A stretch of 64,000 nucleotides of DNA from positions 16,709,001 through 16,773,000 of the forward strand of contig NC_059346.1 in NCBI RefSeq assembly GCF_019703515.2, read 5' to 3'. The position numbers and the translations under genes are program-made. The notes beneath the pieces were generated by a model that was not told the DNA's origin, searched no databases, and was given only the letters and a program-made list of their open reading frames with translations. The stretch's first letter is position 1; each line of letters starts with the position of its first letter. This DNA comes from Myxocyprinus asiaticus. Lineage: Eukaryota; Chordata; Actinopteri; Cypriniformes; Catostomidae. Positions 12,452-24,289 of this stretch are shown one piece after another.

Positions 12452-13520
12452 GCATTAACCAGCTTAGACCAGCATGGAAATTGCATGCTGGTTAAGCTGG
12501 TCTTTTTAGCAAGATTATGAGTTCAGAAGTTGGAATTACATTGTAATGTACAGTATGTTCAAGTAATTTTGGTCAAAATAATACTGACATGTTGGGCAAT
12601 TTTCTAATTTGTTCTCTCTTTTAATTTTGTTATGCAAGTGTGTTTCCTCATAAACCAGTTAAATGAGTAGTAATTTCTTGCTTTATTCTATGCTTTTTTG
12701 TTATTCTTCATCAAGATTTCACAAAATGTGTCCAAACTCAATTGTACAGTCAACATTCACAATTAAAACATAATTATTATTATCAAAACCAATTTGCTTC
12801 CACTCAATAATTCTTTAATTGACATCAGAATAAGAAATAAGAAAGTTGGGGCTCAAAGAACATACTGAGTTTCCCCACTTGCAATTACGACATTGAAGTG
12901 CTCCAGTAAAGGTCCAGTCTTTTAGACATACCACAAAGCTGAGGCTCTGACTTCTCTGTGGCCTTTGAATGTATAGTGTTATTTTTTGTTGTTGTTGTCA
13001 TTGTTGTTTTTTTCTTCAGATAGAGCAATCAAAAGAGCATTCACCCCAGCTTCCAGCCCAAATTTGGACCACTAACAGGCTTCCATGTCCAATAATGCAA
13101 TATCGCAACCCCACCCAACAGAACAACTGCTGTAGGTCAGCACTCCAGTCTTCACTGTCTGCCACCACTCCATCCAGGTGCCAATACAAACTGTAGGTGG
13201 CTCAACTGAGTTCTGTTCAACAAATAAAGAGCTTTGGATGTCTAGACAGAAAGGTGCAACACAAATTAAGTGTTTTGTTCATTCAGTGTCATCATTGCTG
13301 TGATACAGACAGAACAGCCCTATAATTGAGAAAACTACAGCACAGAACTCTTCTCCATTGAGAGGGAAAAAAGAAAACAGACCATCTAAGAGACCAGAGG
13401 ATGCTGCCTCATCATAGACACATACGCACACACACCTGACTGGGGAGGACGATTATGTAATCAGAGTACAGTGGGCTAGGAGTCTAGGATAGAGAACTGG
13501 AGAAAGCACGTGGCAAGAAA

Positions 13521-13524
<4 letters not shown>

Positions 13525-13576
<52 letters not shown>
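13525..13576. repeat. (AG)n microsatellite
   Basis: A GA/AG run of about 50 bp with one AAA interruption. Confidence 0.93.
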
Positions 13577-13577
<1 letters not shown>

Positions 13578-13982
13578 TGTATTAAAATAGACTGCTACGC
13601 TATGGATAAGAAAGCTCTAATAACCACAAACATACACTCAAACTCATATAGCCATTAATTCTTATAATATCTTGCAAAGGGAGATAATAAAAGAAACAAC
13701 AATGAGCTGAACAGACAGTGAAATAACATTATGAACCAAACGTTATAAGGAACTATTGGAGTCTGAGCTGCTTACCGGTATGATGCTGCTTAAGCCTGTT
13801 ATTCCCTCCGCGTTCTGATATGAATCATCGTGATAAAACATTTTGCACTTTCTTGAAGTCTAAATTTAGATTATAAATGCTTTAAACCCATGCAGCATTG
13901 CCTGCCCACACGGTTCCTAAAACAAACACATCTGGAGAAAAAGCACAAAAGCCTTTCAGGCAAGAAAGCTGCAAAAGATATG

Positions 13983-13986
<4 letters not shown>

Positions 13987-14024
<38 letters not shown>
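13987..14024. repeat. (TG)n microsatellite
   Basis: About 19 TG units. The open frames over it (VCVCVC / HTHTHT) are artefacts. Confidence 0.95.
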
Positions 14025-14025
<1 letters not shown>

Positions 14026-14539
14026 TACAGCTCATATCAAGCCACTGTGCATGTGTATGTATGTATGTGTGTGGGTGGATTCCCAGCCTACACTCCCAGT
14101 GCAAATGTTTCTAAATTTGCCCATTCTCTTCGTTTTCCCGCACTTACATAGTCATACTTTTGGATGCACATGCCTCTCCATGTGAACATACATCGGCTCT
14201 GTGGAACGGTCCTAAAACTTCCCCGTGCTGATGTAAAAGGCCAGAATGCATGGCCAAATCTCAGATCAGAACCATCAGAACCTCTATTCAATCCAGATCG
14301 CATCACCATTCAGGCGACTAGCCCCTTTCGCAAATCTAAAGGTGCCCTTCTGGTCGTGCACAAAAAGGGGGGAATTTTTTTAATAAAACATAAAATGATT
14401 AAATGTAACAAAATTCAAATATCTTAATAATCTCACAATAACAGTAATAATGTTTCAGTGTGAAATTTCCTTGTAAATCGAGGAAGCATTAAAGAAAATT
14501 AGGCAGAGGTGCCTTTAACAGTGCGCGCAACAGCAGAAT

Positions 14540-14790
14540 GGGGCAAATTCCAGTTGAAAGTGACCATCCCTATGCCCTAATCACTCCAAAGAACAGAGCC
14601 TTTGAAGGGTATTCTGAAAAGAACATGGCATTACTGTATGAATGTACCCTTCGCTAACAGTCTTGTGGAAGGGCCCCACGAGAAAGGATTACATTTCTCA
14701 CTTTCGTTTGGAACAACCCTTCGAGTGGCATCCCCTTCCTGCAGTGCCCTTCAAGAGTGCAAAAATGTCACTGGGAATTATGTCATAGAA
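14540..14790. repeat. Dispersed repeat, second copy of the 10620 family
   Basis: It aligns with 10620-10850 in the same orientation over about 230 bp with scattered substitutions and small indels. No terminal repeats were resolved. Confidence 0.7.
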
Positions 14791-15378
14791 GTGCCGTTGC
14801 CTCAGACGAGTAAAAGTGTCAGATAAAAAGTCTACTTTATGTACAGTATTGTAGTAGAAGTTCATCCAGTACTCGACCCAAAATACTCGATTGCTTCCGC
14901 ATTTCCGACATCGAACACTTCCAGTGTACACAGCTTTATTAATTATAATGGGAGCAATCACGTCGCTTTTAGTCTAATACTACTCATTCAAAAAAATATC
15001 GTGCCCTTCTTTTGTACTTCCGCCCCTGCCACTGCTGAGGTCTGTGCACGCCACTGGGTTTGGGTATAAAGTTGGATATAAAGGAGTTGGATATTAAAGT
15101 GAATCCTTAACCATCTTAACCATCCGTTTTGACGAATGCACCAACAAACGCATATAGACTCAAACAAAACATCACAGGTAGATAATTTCACTGAAAACAA
15201 TGCTCTGAAGTCAGCGAATATTCCCTAATTAGCCTCATTTGAATCTAAATAGAATCAAGTTTCAGAATTTTTTTGTTAGTTATTTTTAAATCATTTTTAA
15301 ATCATTCTGACGATAAGAGGATGCTGATAAGGGATAGAGACTTCAAGTTTCTACTTATAAGTTTGGAAATCATAAAGG

Positions 15379-15822
15379 ACCCCTTTCCCAGACTGTGACG
15401 ACGCATTTCCGCCTCAAATTTAGCAACAAAATTCTAGCAAACTTTTTTAGATATCCAATTTTTTCATTATTTAGGCTAATGTAAATTCATAACATTATTC
15501 TTTGTGTTATAATACACTGGCATTAATAAAAAATATATATATATATTTTTAAAAAAAAACACTGCTGCAGTGGGGTTTCAAATACAGCTGCTGAGGTAGT
15601 GACAGAAAATTTGCCATCGGTCTCTCATCTGACTGCCGTAATCCATTTCTCTCTCTCTTTTTTCCTCTTTTAGATTGGAAAGTTGTGGAAACATAATAGT
15701 GGATTTTTTCCAAATGGAAATGCAAAAACAATATTTGCTGTTGTCTCTTATTCAGCTATATAAGTTTACCCCGCTATAGTTTACTTTCATGTTCCAAAAC
15801 CGGAAATGTGCAAAGGGTCTAT
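15379..15822. mobile_element. Non-coding MITE, GACCCTTT family (copy 1)
   Basis: It begins GGACCCCTTTCCCAGACTG followed by TGACGACGCATTTCCGCC, and ends with CCAAAACCGGAAATGTGCAA then AGGGTC. Related copies with the same word order lie at about 24758-25843, 26690-27117 and 47872-48275. Each has inverted GACC...TTT / AAA...GGTC ends and a core phrase like TGACAGTAAATTTGGCATC. No transposase is encoded. Confidence 0.72.
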
Positions 15823-16689
15823 CATGACATGATGTGTATTCAAGTGATTTTGGTCAAAATAAAATGGACGTGTTGGGCAACTGAAAATTTCTTCCTCTAT
15901 TTTTTTACTTACCAACAAAGACAAGAAGCTTTTCTAGTAACAAAATGAAGAGCAAAGGATGCACATTAGGTGTGTAAGTGATGCTTTATCTATGTATTTT
16001 ACACACTTGGGAAAATCTCAGCCTGCACCATGAGATCAGAACCATTAAAACCTCAATACAATCCAGAACACATTACCATTCAGGTGACCACTCATTCCAG
16101 AATCACTATTTATATAAGAGTACTAGAGTTTCAGAGCTAAATCTAGCACTTTTAAAGATGGCTGCAGAGAATAGCATAAGAGTTTGCTTATGTCTTGAGA
16201 GTAGGATGCAAAGTGAATCCATAAACTTCTGTTTCAAAGAATATGCCAACATAAGCATACAGACTCAACAAAACATCACACAAACAGTAGGTAAATCTCT
16301 AGAGCATATAAAACAAGTCCACCAATATTAATTCATTTTCTAGACTATTTTTTAAGTCCAAGCAGCTCTTGAAACTCATGCATTACATTTCTCATACAAC
16401 CCATCATAAGTCAACAACACTGTGCACAGCTGCATCAGACCTGTTGGGAGAGAACGGCGGCAGAAAGTGGCTGTACATGCTAATGCATATGGAAATACCC
16501 TGGCAATACGGAATGACATTCAGTGTTCAACATCCCACACCAGTGCCAACTGATGCATAATTCAATGTGTATACACAACCTCTTTCCACGTGACAATCTT
16601 TTAAACATTTTCTGTCTGTGTTTCTAATATTATTAAAAGGAAGAAGTAAGACAGAACATAATCATTCTTAAATATATTAGGTGTGTAAA

Positions 16690-16945
16690 AGGGATAGTTC
16701 ACTCTGTCATTATTTATTCATGTTGTTCCAAACCGGTATGACCTTCTTTCTTCCATGAAACACAAAAGTAGATGTTAGACAAAATATTAGTCACCATTCA
16801 CTTTCATTGCATCTTTTTTCCATACACTGTGCCTAATTTCTTCCTTTTTTGTTCTACGGAAGAAAAAAAGTCATATGGTTTTAGAACAACTTAGGATGAA
16901 ATAATTACGACAGAATTTAAATTTTGGGGTGAAATATCCCTTTAA
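16690..16945. mobile_element. Palindromic MITE (AGGGATAGTTCAC family)
   Basis: It starts AAAAGGGATAGTTCACTCTG and ends TTTTGGGGTGAAATATCCCT, an inverted pair. Its middle holds the inverted words GAAACACAAAAGTAGATGTT and CACCATTCACTTTCATTGCA. Related copies sit at about 37136-37345, 37730-37935 and 58267-58460. Confidence 0.72.
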
Positions 16946-17315
16946 GGCTTCATGTAACATCCTAATAACAGCCACACACAAAATGTACTTTGCTTAAAAG
17001 AAAAACAGAGAAGCTAATAAAGCATTAACAGGATCATTGGTACTGCAGACCTTTTCATTTCATCACCCTTGTCATTGTTTAATAATAAAACAAAAGCTAT
17101 GATATGCATTTGGAATAAATATTGTTAGTAACTTTACACTTTGAATACTAATAGTTATCTTAAATTGTAAAAATAATAATAATAATAATAATTTACTCAA
17201 CTTAAAGTTAATTTTGTATTATTCTTACTAGTTTTAATTAACCCTAAAGTTGTCATTTATAAAAATGTTTAAATTATCCTAATTAAACAGTACTTGAAAT
17301 CATAACTCAAATATA

Positions 17316-18201
17316 CAGCTCTGGAAAAATTTAAGAGACCACTGCAAAATTATCAGTTTCTCTGGATTTACTATTTATTGGTATGTGTTTGAGTAAAATT
17401 AACATTTTTGTTTTATTCTATAAAGTACTGACAACATTTCTCCCAGTGATGATCTGGGGGTGCTTCAGGAAGGCTGGAATCAGGCAGATTCATCTTTGTG
17501 AAGGACGCATGAATCAAGCCACGTACAAGGTTATCCTGGAAGAAAACTTGCTTCCTTCTGCTCTGACAATGTTACCCAACTCTGAGTATTGGTTTTTCCA
17601 GCAGGACAATGCTCAATGCCACACAGCCAGGTCAATCAAGGTGTGGATGGAGGACCACCGGATCAAAACCCTGTCATGGCCAGCCCAATCTCCAGACCTG
17701 AACCTCACTGAAAACCTCTGGAATGTGATCAAGAGGAAGCTGAATGGTCACAAGCCATCAAACAAAGCCGAGCTGCTTGAATTTTTGCGCCAGGAGTGGC
17801 ATAAAGTCACTCAACAGCAATGTGACTGGTGGAGATCATGCCAAGACGCATGAAAGCTGTGACTGAAAATCAGGGGTATTCCACCAAATATTGATTTCTG
17901 AACACTTCCTAAGTTAAAACATTAGTTTTGTGTTGTTTATAAATGAATATGGACTTGTTTTCTTTGCATTATTCGAGGTCTAAAAACACTGCTTTTTTAA
18001 AAAAAAAAAAATTACCAGTTGTCATTTTCTGCAAATAAATTCTCTAAATGACAATATTTTTATTTGGAATTTGGGAGAAATATTGTCAGTACTTTAAAGA
18101 ATAAAACAAAAATGTTTATTTTACTCAAACACATACCTATAAATAGTAAATCCAGAGAAACTGATAATTTTGCAGTGGTCTCTTAATTTTTTCCAGAGCT
18201 G
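17316..18201 (+). mobile_element. Tc1-like transposon with long inverted repeats, internally deleted
   Basis: The ends CAGCTCTGG and CCAGAGCTG are flanked by TA at 17314-17315 and 18202-18203. The inverted repeats extend inward for about 120 bp and include GGTATGTGTTTGAGTAAAAT on the left and its counterpart on the right. The 5' half of the transposase is missing, so the left repeat runs almost directly into the catalytic domain. The length is 886 bp. Intact relatives should be longer. Confidence 0.93.
17441..17853 (+). pseudogene. Tc1 transposase catalytic domain, N-terminus deleted
   Basis: The frame reads VMIWGCFRKAGIRQIHLCEG, then QQDNAQCHTARSIKVWMEDH and AQSPDLNLTENLWNVIKRKL. These are the conserved blocks around the second and third acidic residues of Tc1 DDE transposases. 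In the last block the family's usual DLNPIE reads DLNLTE, so the P and I are changed but the glutamate stays. The DNA-binding helix-turn-helix half and the first catalytic aspartate region are absent. The frame has no stop until 17853, which suggests a fairly young copy. Confidence 0.9.
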
Positions 18202-18480
18202 TATACGTTCTTTAGACTTTGGCTTCGAGTACTAACTCAAAATGATCAAGTACAAAATTGTGACTGTGTGGAATACCCATAAGACGTGCAATAACTCAAT
18301 TTAAATAATTAAATGAAAACAATGACACTTCAATCACAGATGAGTTAAGTTTACTTGCAACTAGTTAACGTTACTTAAAATTAAGTTAAGTTTACTTGAG
18401 CCAAATTAGCATATTTACCTAAAAAAAGCAAGCAAACCGATTGACTTAAAAACTCTAAGGAAGGTCAACTAATTCGATTT

Positions 18481-19150
18481 TACATTGTATGCTGGTGAGC
18501 TGGTGAACACCTGAAAAGTGACTAAGTATCTTTGATGGCACAAGTTTGATGAAGGCGGCACACCATCACTGAAGTTTTCAGTACTAATTTCGTTTCCCCG
18601 TAGAGATAGTGAGTCAGCGATTTCTGCACTTTAGTGGGATGCATCCAAACCATTCTGCTCCAACGCACAACAAAGCCCCAGATCTGCAAATATGTGCTTC
18701 AAGCGTAAACACACGAAACATCAAAGACTGATTAGTTCAGCAACATGAGTTCAAGTGGCTGATTCACTTTTAATTCAGCTGATTCATGTTTTAGCTGATG
18801 GCAATAATTCCATAATCATCTTGAACGAGAGGAACTAGTCCAGGTACGGATAAACGAAACAGAAGTGGTTCATTAAATTCTAATGAGCTTTGACTCACTA
18901 CAGTCCAACATCTCTAACTGCACACGTGATGGAATGTGTAATCAGTTTAAAATAAACCATTAGTAAACAATTAATAAACCATTGCCTTAATAGCCAGTAA
19001 GTGTAGTATACAGGTCACTAGATCTTCTGTGGCTTCTCTAAAAATGGCCAAACACATAGTCACGCATAACTGTAGGATGGTGCATAGGAAATGAAGGATG
19101 TGAGAGGCACAGCGAGTACTCAGGATGGGTAGACATGGTGTCCCCCTGTC
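18481..19150. other. Intergenic stretch, nothing recognised
   Basis: No open frame or repeat with clear identity was seen. Confidence 0.4.
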
Positions 19151-19189
19151 GTCAGGCACCTGTGATCATCAGAGCATCTCAAGCGGTCA

Positions 19190-20530
19190 TGCCGAGGTCC
19201 GCTCAGTGTGATCAGCTCAGCTCAGCTCAAAGGTGGATGCGTTCACGGACACACCTCACCCAAACAAAATTCGCGAGCCTCCTTTCACGTGCTCATTGGC
19301 CACTCGCGCAATTTGTCAGCTGCACAAGTTCGCAAGAGCGTTGGCGCGAGCCCCACCGTTAACGCACCTATGAAATGTACACGACATGTAAGTTGGGCCT
19401 CCATCACATCCCTTCTCAGCTTTTACGTTTTTATTCTATCAAACGCTTGACAGAGGCCAGTGACGCGTCATCAACGGCCTAACGTGGAGGTCTCGTCCAC
19501 GGATTACACGCTCGTGTTTGACATATCAGATAAACTGCGCACCACCGATCATGAATGTATGTAAAATATATGAAGCGGACGCACGCGCGCGCGCTCCGGT
19601 ACTTCACTACACAATGCCGGTGTGCGCCGGTCGTTCATAATCAATGGATGAGAAAACCGCGCATTTACCACGAAGCGACGGAGGCGAGCGGGCCCGCAGA
19701 AAACAACAAATGTAACGCACTCGTACACGCTCGCGCCTACATAACACTTAAATTAAAGGTGAACTGTTTCTTATAAAGCGCATTTAAGTCTAACTAACGG
19801 ACGCCGTGACACATTTAGGAGAGCAAAATATATACCAACGTCACTGACATGCCCGAGGCGGCGCTGAGATGCAGGGTATCCCCCTCTGTCGCGCGCTCGC
19901 TCCTTCTCTCTCGTTTCCATAGCACTGGAACGGTGGTGAGTCGCTCCGCGCGGGCGTACGGATAGCAATGCGAGGGGGAGCAACCATTTAACGCGCAGCC
20001 GTTCGTGCAATGCAAACTGGTAGCCTAAATAAAAAGAAAATACTTAATGTGCCGAGATGTCACTATTGCGCTTTAGCGTTAAACGCGACCCCTTTTCAGC
20101 TCGAGCATGTCTACCATTGCAACAAAAAACAAAACAAAAAAAACCAACAAAAAAAAACTTAACACCCCCCCCCCCTTTTTTTTTCTGACCACTAGCAGAG
20201 ATCGTCGGTAAGCCTGAAGAATGGCGCTCACGGGAGAATCAGCCTCATCCTCACCTTCATCATCCTCAGGGTCAGTCCCGGTCTTGGATCCGTGTCCTTT
20301 CCGCAGGTTCGAGCCCCCGACGCCAGCTGCGCCCCTGGATCCGCGGTGAACAACGCGCGGTGTATGAAAGAGAAACGCACGTCCGGTTCGGCACTGTTCT
20401 GTTCTCACTGCGAGGTGGGAGTCTGCGTCTCTCTCTCTGTCTCTCTCTCTCTCTCTCTATGAATTGAACTGAAGCCTGGGCGGCGCTTACTGCACACTGC
20501 ACACACATACACAAACGGAGGAGCAACCAT
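19190..20530 (-). promoter_or_regulatory. CpG-rich island, candidate promoter/first exon (possibly arhgef9)
   Basis: This is the only CpG-dense part of the left 38 kb, with CGCACGCGCGCGCGCTCC near 19580 and clustered CG throughout 19190-20410. On the minus strand, 20079-20408 holds an acidic open frame with DPEDDEGEDEADSPVSAILQ, and AAG|GTGAGG near 20250 is a strong donor-like sequence. I do not recognise the peptide. In human, ARHGEF9 lies beyond AMER1 in the same orientation as the trio found here, so a minus-strand arhgef9 start would fit. That is synteny inference only. No SH3, DH or PH exon was found between here and base 1. Confidence 0.4.
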
Positions 20531-21322
20531 CAGTCAAAAGAAGGGGTACTTCACTGCTATAGAGGTGGCTACCAACATTACATAATCATAATCAAAAAAA
20601 AAAAAAAAAAAAACGGTGGTTGCAAATGAATGATGAACTATTTGCTCTTGGCGACTCACATCATCATCTTAGTGCTGGAAAGAAAATGTCCAATAAGCAA
20701 AAACAGAAAAAAAACCTGTGCACAATTGCATACTGTTTTACACCATTCAGAGGCAAGCAGGCAACACAAACGATATGTTTAACCCAAACTGACAAAATAT
20801 TGCTCCTTGAATGTGTTCAAGGATACATGCTTAACATAGAGAAACCAATAACAAAAGTGTTCCACCTCAATCTTCCAATCAAAAACCATCACACGCAAAA
20901 CAGCCCTTACTATCATACAAAAAAATAAACACTTTAATGGAATAGAGCAACAGTGTATTGTCCCTGGCTCAAGCAAAACATATTCAAACTGCAGGTGTTC
21001 TGTGAATCTGTATTTCTAAGCACCACTAGTCAAATGGTTCAGGATCAGAAAATCAAAATCCTTTTTGATCCTATGAATTATGCAGAATACAGACCAAATT
21101 TAGTCTTTTCTTTCTTTCTGTATAGGCTACCTGTCTCTGGTTTTCTTCATATAATTTCATTTTAAAGGGACATCATAAATTTTTAACCACATTATTATAA
21201 TTTAAACATCCTGTGCAAGCTAATGCAATATGATACTGAAAACATTGATCTCATGGGTGAAATGTGCGATACCATATTTCCTTCTGCCATCAGATGCCTT
21301 TGAAATCACACAAACAGAAGTT

Positions 21323-21440
21323 GGGTAAATTACTCAAAATAAGTAATCCACTACAAATTACTCATTACTTCGCTAAAATTGTAAGTAGATTATTTTGCTG
21401 ATTGTTTCATATTACTATTTACTTTAAAGTAATTTTCTAA
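21323..21440. mobile_element. Partial MITE of the AAGTAATTTACTAATTAC family
   Basis: AGTAATCCACTACAAATTAC then TCATTACTTC matches, in inverse orientation, the right arm of the element at 27700-28830. Confidence 0.65.
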
Positions 21441-22258
21441 AACACTTTTTACAGAAAAGTTTTTGTTTTCCGCTCAAATCTTTTCACATTCTGAAAGTGA
21501 AAGTGGAGATTTATGGTAAAAAAGGACTTAAATAATGACCTGTTTCTCAGCCAAAGTTATCATATCACTTCAGAAGACATGGATTAAACCACTGGAGTCG
21601 TAGGGAATACTTTTATGCTGCCTTTATGTGCTTTTTGGAGCTTCGTTTTTGGGGGAACAATCCCATTCAAGTATATTTAAGCTCTGAGAGAATTTTTATT
21701 TTTGGGTGAACTATACCTTTATCATTGTTAATTGTTATCGAAATTAATTAATAAAAATGATATGATCAAAGCTGGCTACATGTTTGGTGATAAAATGATG
21801 TTCTGTACATTCAGAACAGTAGAAAAAAATTGTGTAAACGTCATTTGCTGGAGAATTTGTCAGTAAAGCCAAAATGTCTGTTTATAAAGAGTTTTTAAAC
21901 TGATTCAGAAACAAATGAACCCTGCAATAGAGCACTAATCACACAGTACTGTACTGAAAGGGAGAAAAAGAGAGAAAGAGTGTGCAGAGTTGCTGTGCTG
22001 TGTGTTTTTGGAGGCTGAATCTTTCTGGTTGACTTCCACATATCTATAATTTTATTCTATTATGCAATAAAGCAGGAGAGATGATGTAACGAGCGTTCTG
22101 GGACGTCACGGATGCCCCCCCTCCACAAACTCCCTCTGTGTGTTCTGAGGTTTTCTGTATGCAAGGAGTGTATTCATAGCTTAAAACTAAGGCAGGACAG
22201 AATGTTTGTGAGAGCAGGACTGTCACTAATGGACTGTTTGGGGGCATATATGTATGTA

Positions 22259-22259
<1 letters not shown>

Positions 22260-22294
<35 letters not shown>
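22260..22294. repeat. (TG)n/(AG)n compound microsatellite
   Basis: About ten TG units are followed directly by AG units. Confidence 0.93.
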
Positions 22295-22295
<1 letters not shown>

Positions 22296-22619
22296 ATAAG
22301 GTGTGTTCAAGTATGAAAGCTTTTTGAGACAATGTGCCCTCTCTTCTGCTCATGCAGTTTTAACCTTTAGGCATCTAACACACACCCACACACACATAAT
22401 GATTTTTATACTGTACGAACTATAGATTCTATCCCCTAACCCTACTCCTAAGCCTCACAAAAAACTTTCTGCATTTTTACATTAAAAAAACAAACATTGT
22501 TTAATATGTTTTTTTAAATTATTTGAATTATGGGGACACTAGAATTGTCCTCATAAACCACATTTATAGCATAATACCCTTGTATGTCAGCGTAAACCGC
22601 CCACACACACCCACGCACA

Positions 22620-22792
22620 CACACAAGGGCGTAGATTTGGCTTGAACATGGGGGGGGGGCGGTCACAGTATGAAGAATTTACATGTTTCCATTGATCATG
22701 GTATAAATATGGGGGGGGGGGGGGTTGTACTTACTTGTTTTTATTATGGGGGGGGGCTTACCTCCCCACATCCCCCCCTGGAATCTACACCC

Positions 22793-22834
<42 letters not shown>
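22620..22834. repeat. Poly-G-containing repeat followed by (CA)n
   Basis: Runs of nine, fourteen and nine G occur within 22652-22757, and CCCCCCC lies near 22775. The outer words AAGGGCGTAGATTTGG and GGAATCTACACCCCT are inverted, so this is a short fold-back element. A CA run occupies 22795-22834. Confidence 0.7.
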
Positions 22835-22836
<2 letters not shown>

Positions 22837-24289
22837 TCCTCATCTAAGCTTTCCTGAGATCTCAGTGGAGTATTTAGATTAGCAACAGCAAAATAGGGTA
22901 TTCCGTGGCATATGTGTTTTGGGGAGCAAGCATAAATTCATAAATAAAACATGATGCTATATTTGCTCTTATTGTGTGGAATACATAAGTGAAATTCTGT
23001 CCTATATCAATAGATAAAAGAAGGTTTTGAAGTTTTGAGCTCCAGGCTCATGACGTTTGCGCAGGTCTGGACTTCAGCATCAGGATAATTAAAAGAGTGA
23101 TTTTTACTCCTGAAATATAGTGCAGATGCAGAACAGTACATATCCCAGAATAGAACATTGGTTCTACTTAATAGCAGGATAGTGCATAGGTTAAAAAAGT
23201 ACTGTGGCAGTACAATGGTGCAGTGATGCTATCAGAAGGTACATTTACATTTATTCATTTAGCAGATGCTTTTAAGCATCTGTAAAAATGAATAAATGTA
23301 AATACCATGGTACTTTGATACGTTGCAAATGAATATTCATGTGCCAAGGTATTTATATGATATAATCCAAGGTTCATCAAAGAATACCTTAATATTACCA
23401 TAATAATACATGCACAAAAAACATGGTCTGAATACAGTACCATGTCAAAAAATTTGTTAGGGATAGCTATTTTCCTATAAGCCTTTTTCTCTTTGTTCTT
23501 ATCTGTTTCTGTCTTCCAGGATGAAGGCAAAAAGGAAGACCACTAAGGTAGACAATTGCAATAATAGCAACAGTACAAGATTGGCCATACAAATTCACCA
23601 ATACCCACGTGTGTGCATGCCATCTGGGATGAGTGCCAAGGTTGTCATGGGAGAAAGAGAAAAAGACTGAAGAAAGCTTACATAATAACACTCTCTCCTG
23701 AGTAAAGAGACATATCACAGAGCTATGCCCACCTTGCCAGTGAAGGAATCATTTCATCATGCACACGCAACCATAGAAATAGGTCACATTTAAATTTGGC
23801 CACTGTACAGTTCTGATCATAAGCCAAAACTAGTGGATCTCAAGCAACAGACCTTTAATATGACCTTACAATGTTCACTTTGTGTTGTATGAGCATTCAG
23901 TGAACAAGACACTTATAATGTCAACATGACAGTCAATCCCCTTAGCAAAGAGTCGAGGGGTAAACAATGAATGTTTCAAAGCAGGCAATAAATAAACTCT
24001 GAATAATGTGGCTTTACACTCTGTAATGAAATATTGCCGTTGCTTAGCAACCCTGTGTATACATCCTGCAGTGATGCAATGGAATGCTGAATGCTGATTG
24101 GTTGAGGTCCGGATGGGGGAAGTAAACAGAGGAGAAGGATCCAGGCTGGAAGAGCTTGACAGACTCATTTATAGTCAATAGGCTTCAATGTCTGTGTGAA
24201 GTTAAACTTTGACAAGAAAATGGGCCTTTATTTAAAAGCGGGCTTTTTCAGTTTTTACTTTCTGTAATTCATCTTATGTATCAGTGTAA

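Larger units (their letters stand above)
11184..12511. mobile_element. Fold-back (GCTGGT-rich) MITE interrupted by an L1 fragment
   Basis: The outer ends are inverted: GCTGAAAAGACCAGC at 11184-11198 and GCTGGTCTTTTTAGC ending at about 12510. Many GCTGGT/ACCAGC words fill both arms. The arms are separated by the L1 insertion at 11300-12357. Without it the element is under 300 bp and non-coding, as expected for a fold-back MITE. Confidence 0.78.
12512..17130. other. Long intergenic stretch with microsatellites and MITE copies
   Basis: No coding gene was recognised. A 75-residue frame at 12969-13196 follows a good acceptor-like TTTTTCTTCAG but matches nothing I know. Listed separately are the AG and TG microsatellites, the second copy of the 10620 repeat, a MITE at 15379 and a palindromic MITE at 16690. 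Confidence 0.5.
17140..18480. repeat. Dispersed AT-rich repeat, split by the 17.3-kb Tc1
   Basis: The flanks read TAAACAGTACTTGAAATCAT before the Tc1 and TTTGGCTTCGAGTACTAACT then TGTGGAATACCCATAAG after it. The reverse complement of 62535-62680 gives the same words in the same order without the Tc1. It is therefore an unoccupied copy of the same repeat. Confidence 0.78.

Noticed and set aside
12969..13196. 75-residue plus-strand frame after a good acceptor-like sequence
   Set aside because: No recognised homology, no partner exon and low-complexity start; not enough to call a gene.
13890..14185. Open frames with VCVCVC or HTHTHT runs
   Set aside because: Produced by the TG microsatellite.
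19771..20015. Arg-rich minus-strand frames in the CpG island
   Set aside because: High CpG content makes stop-free frames likely. No motif was recognised.
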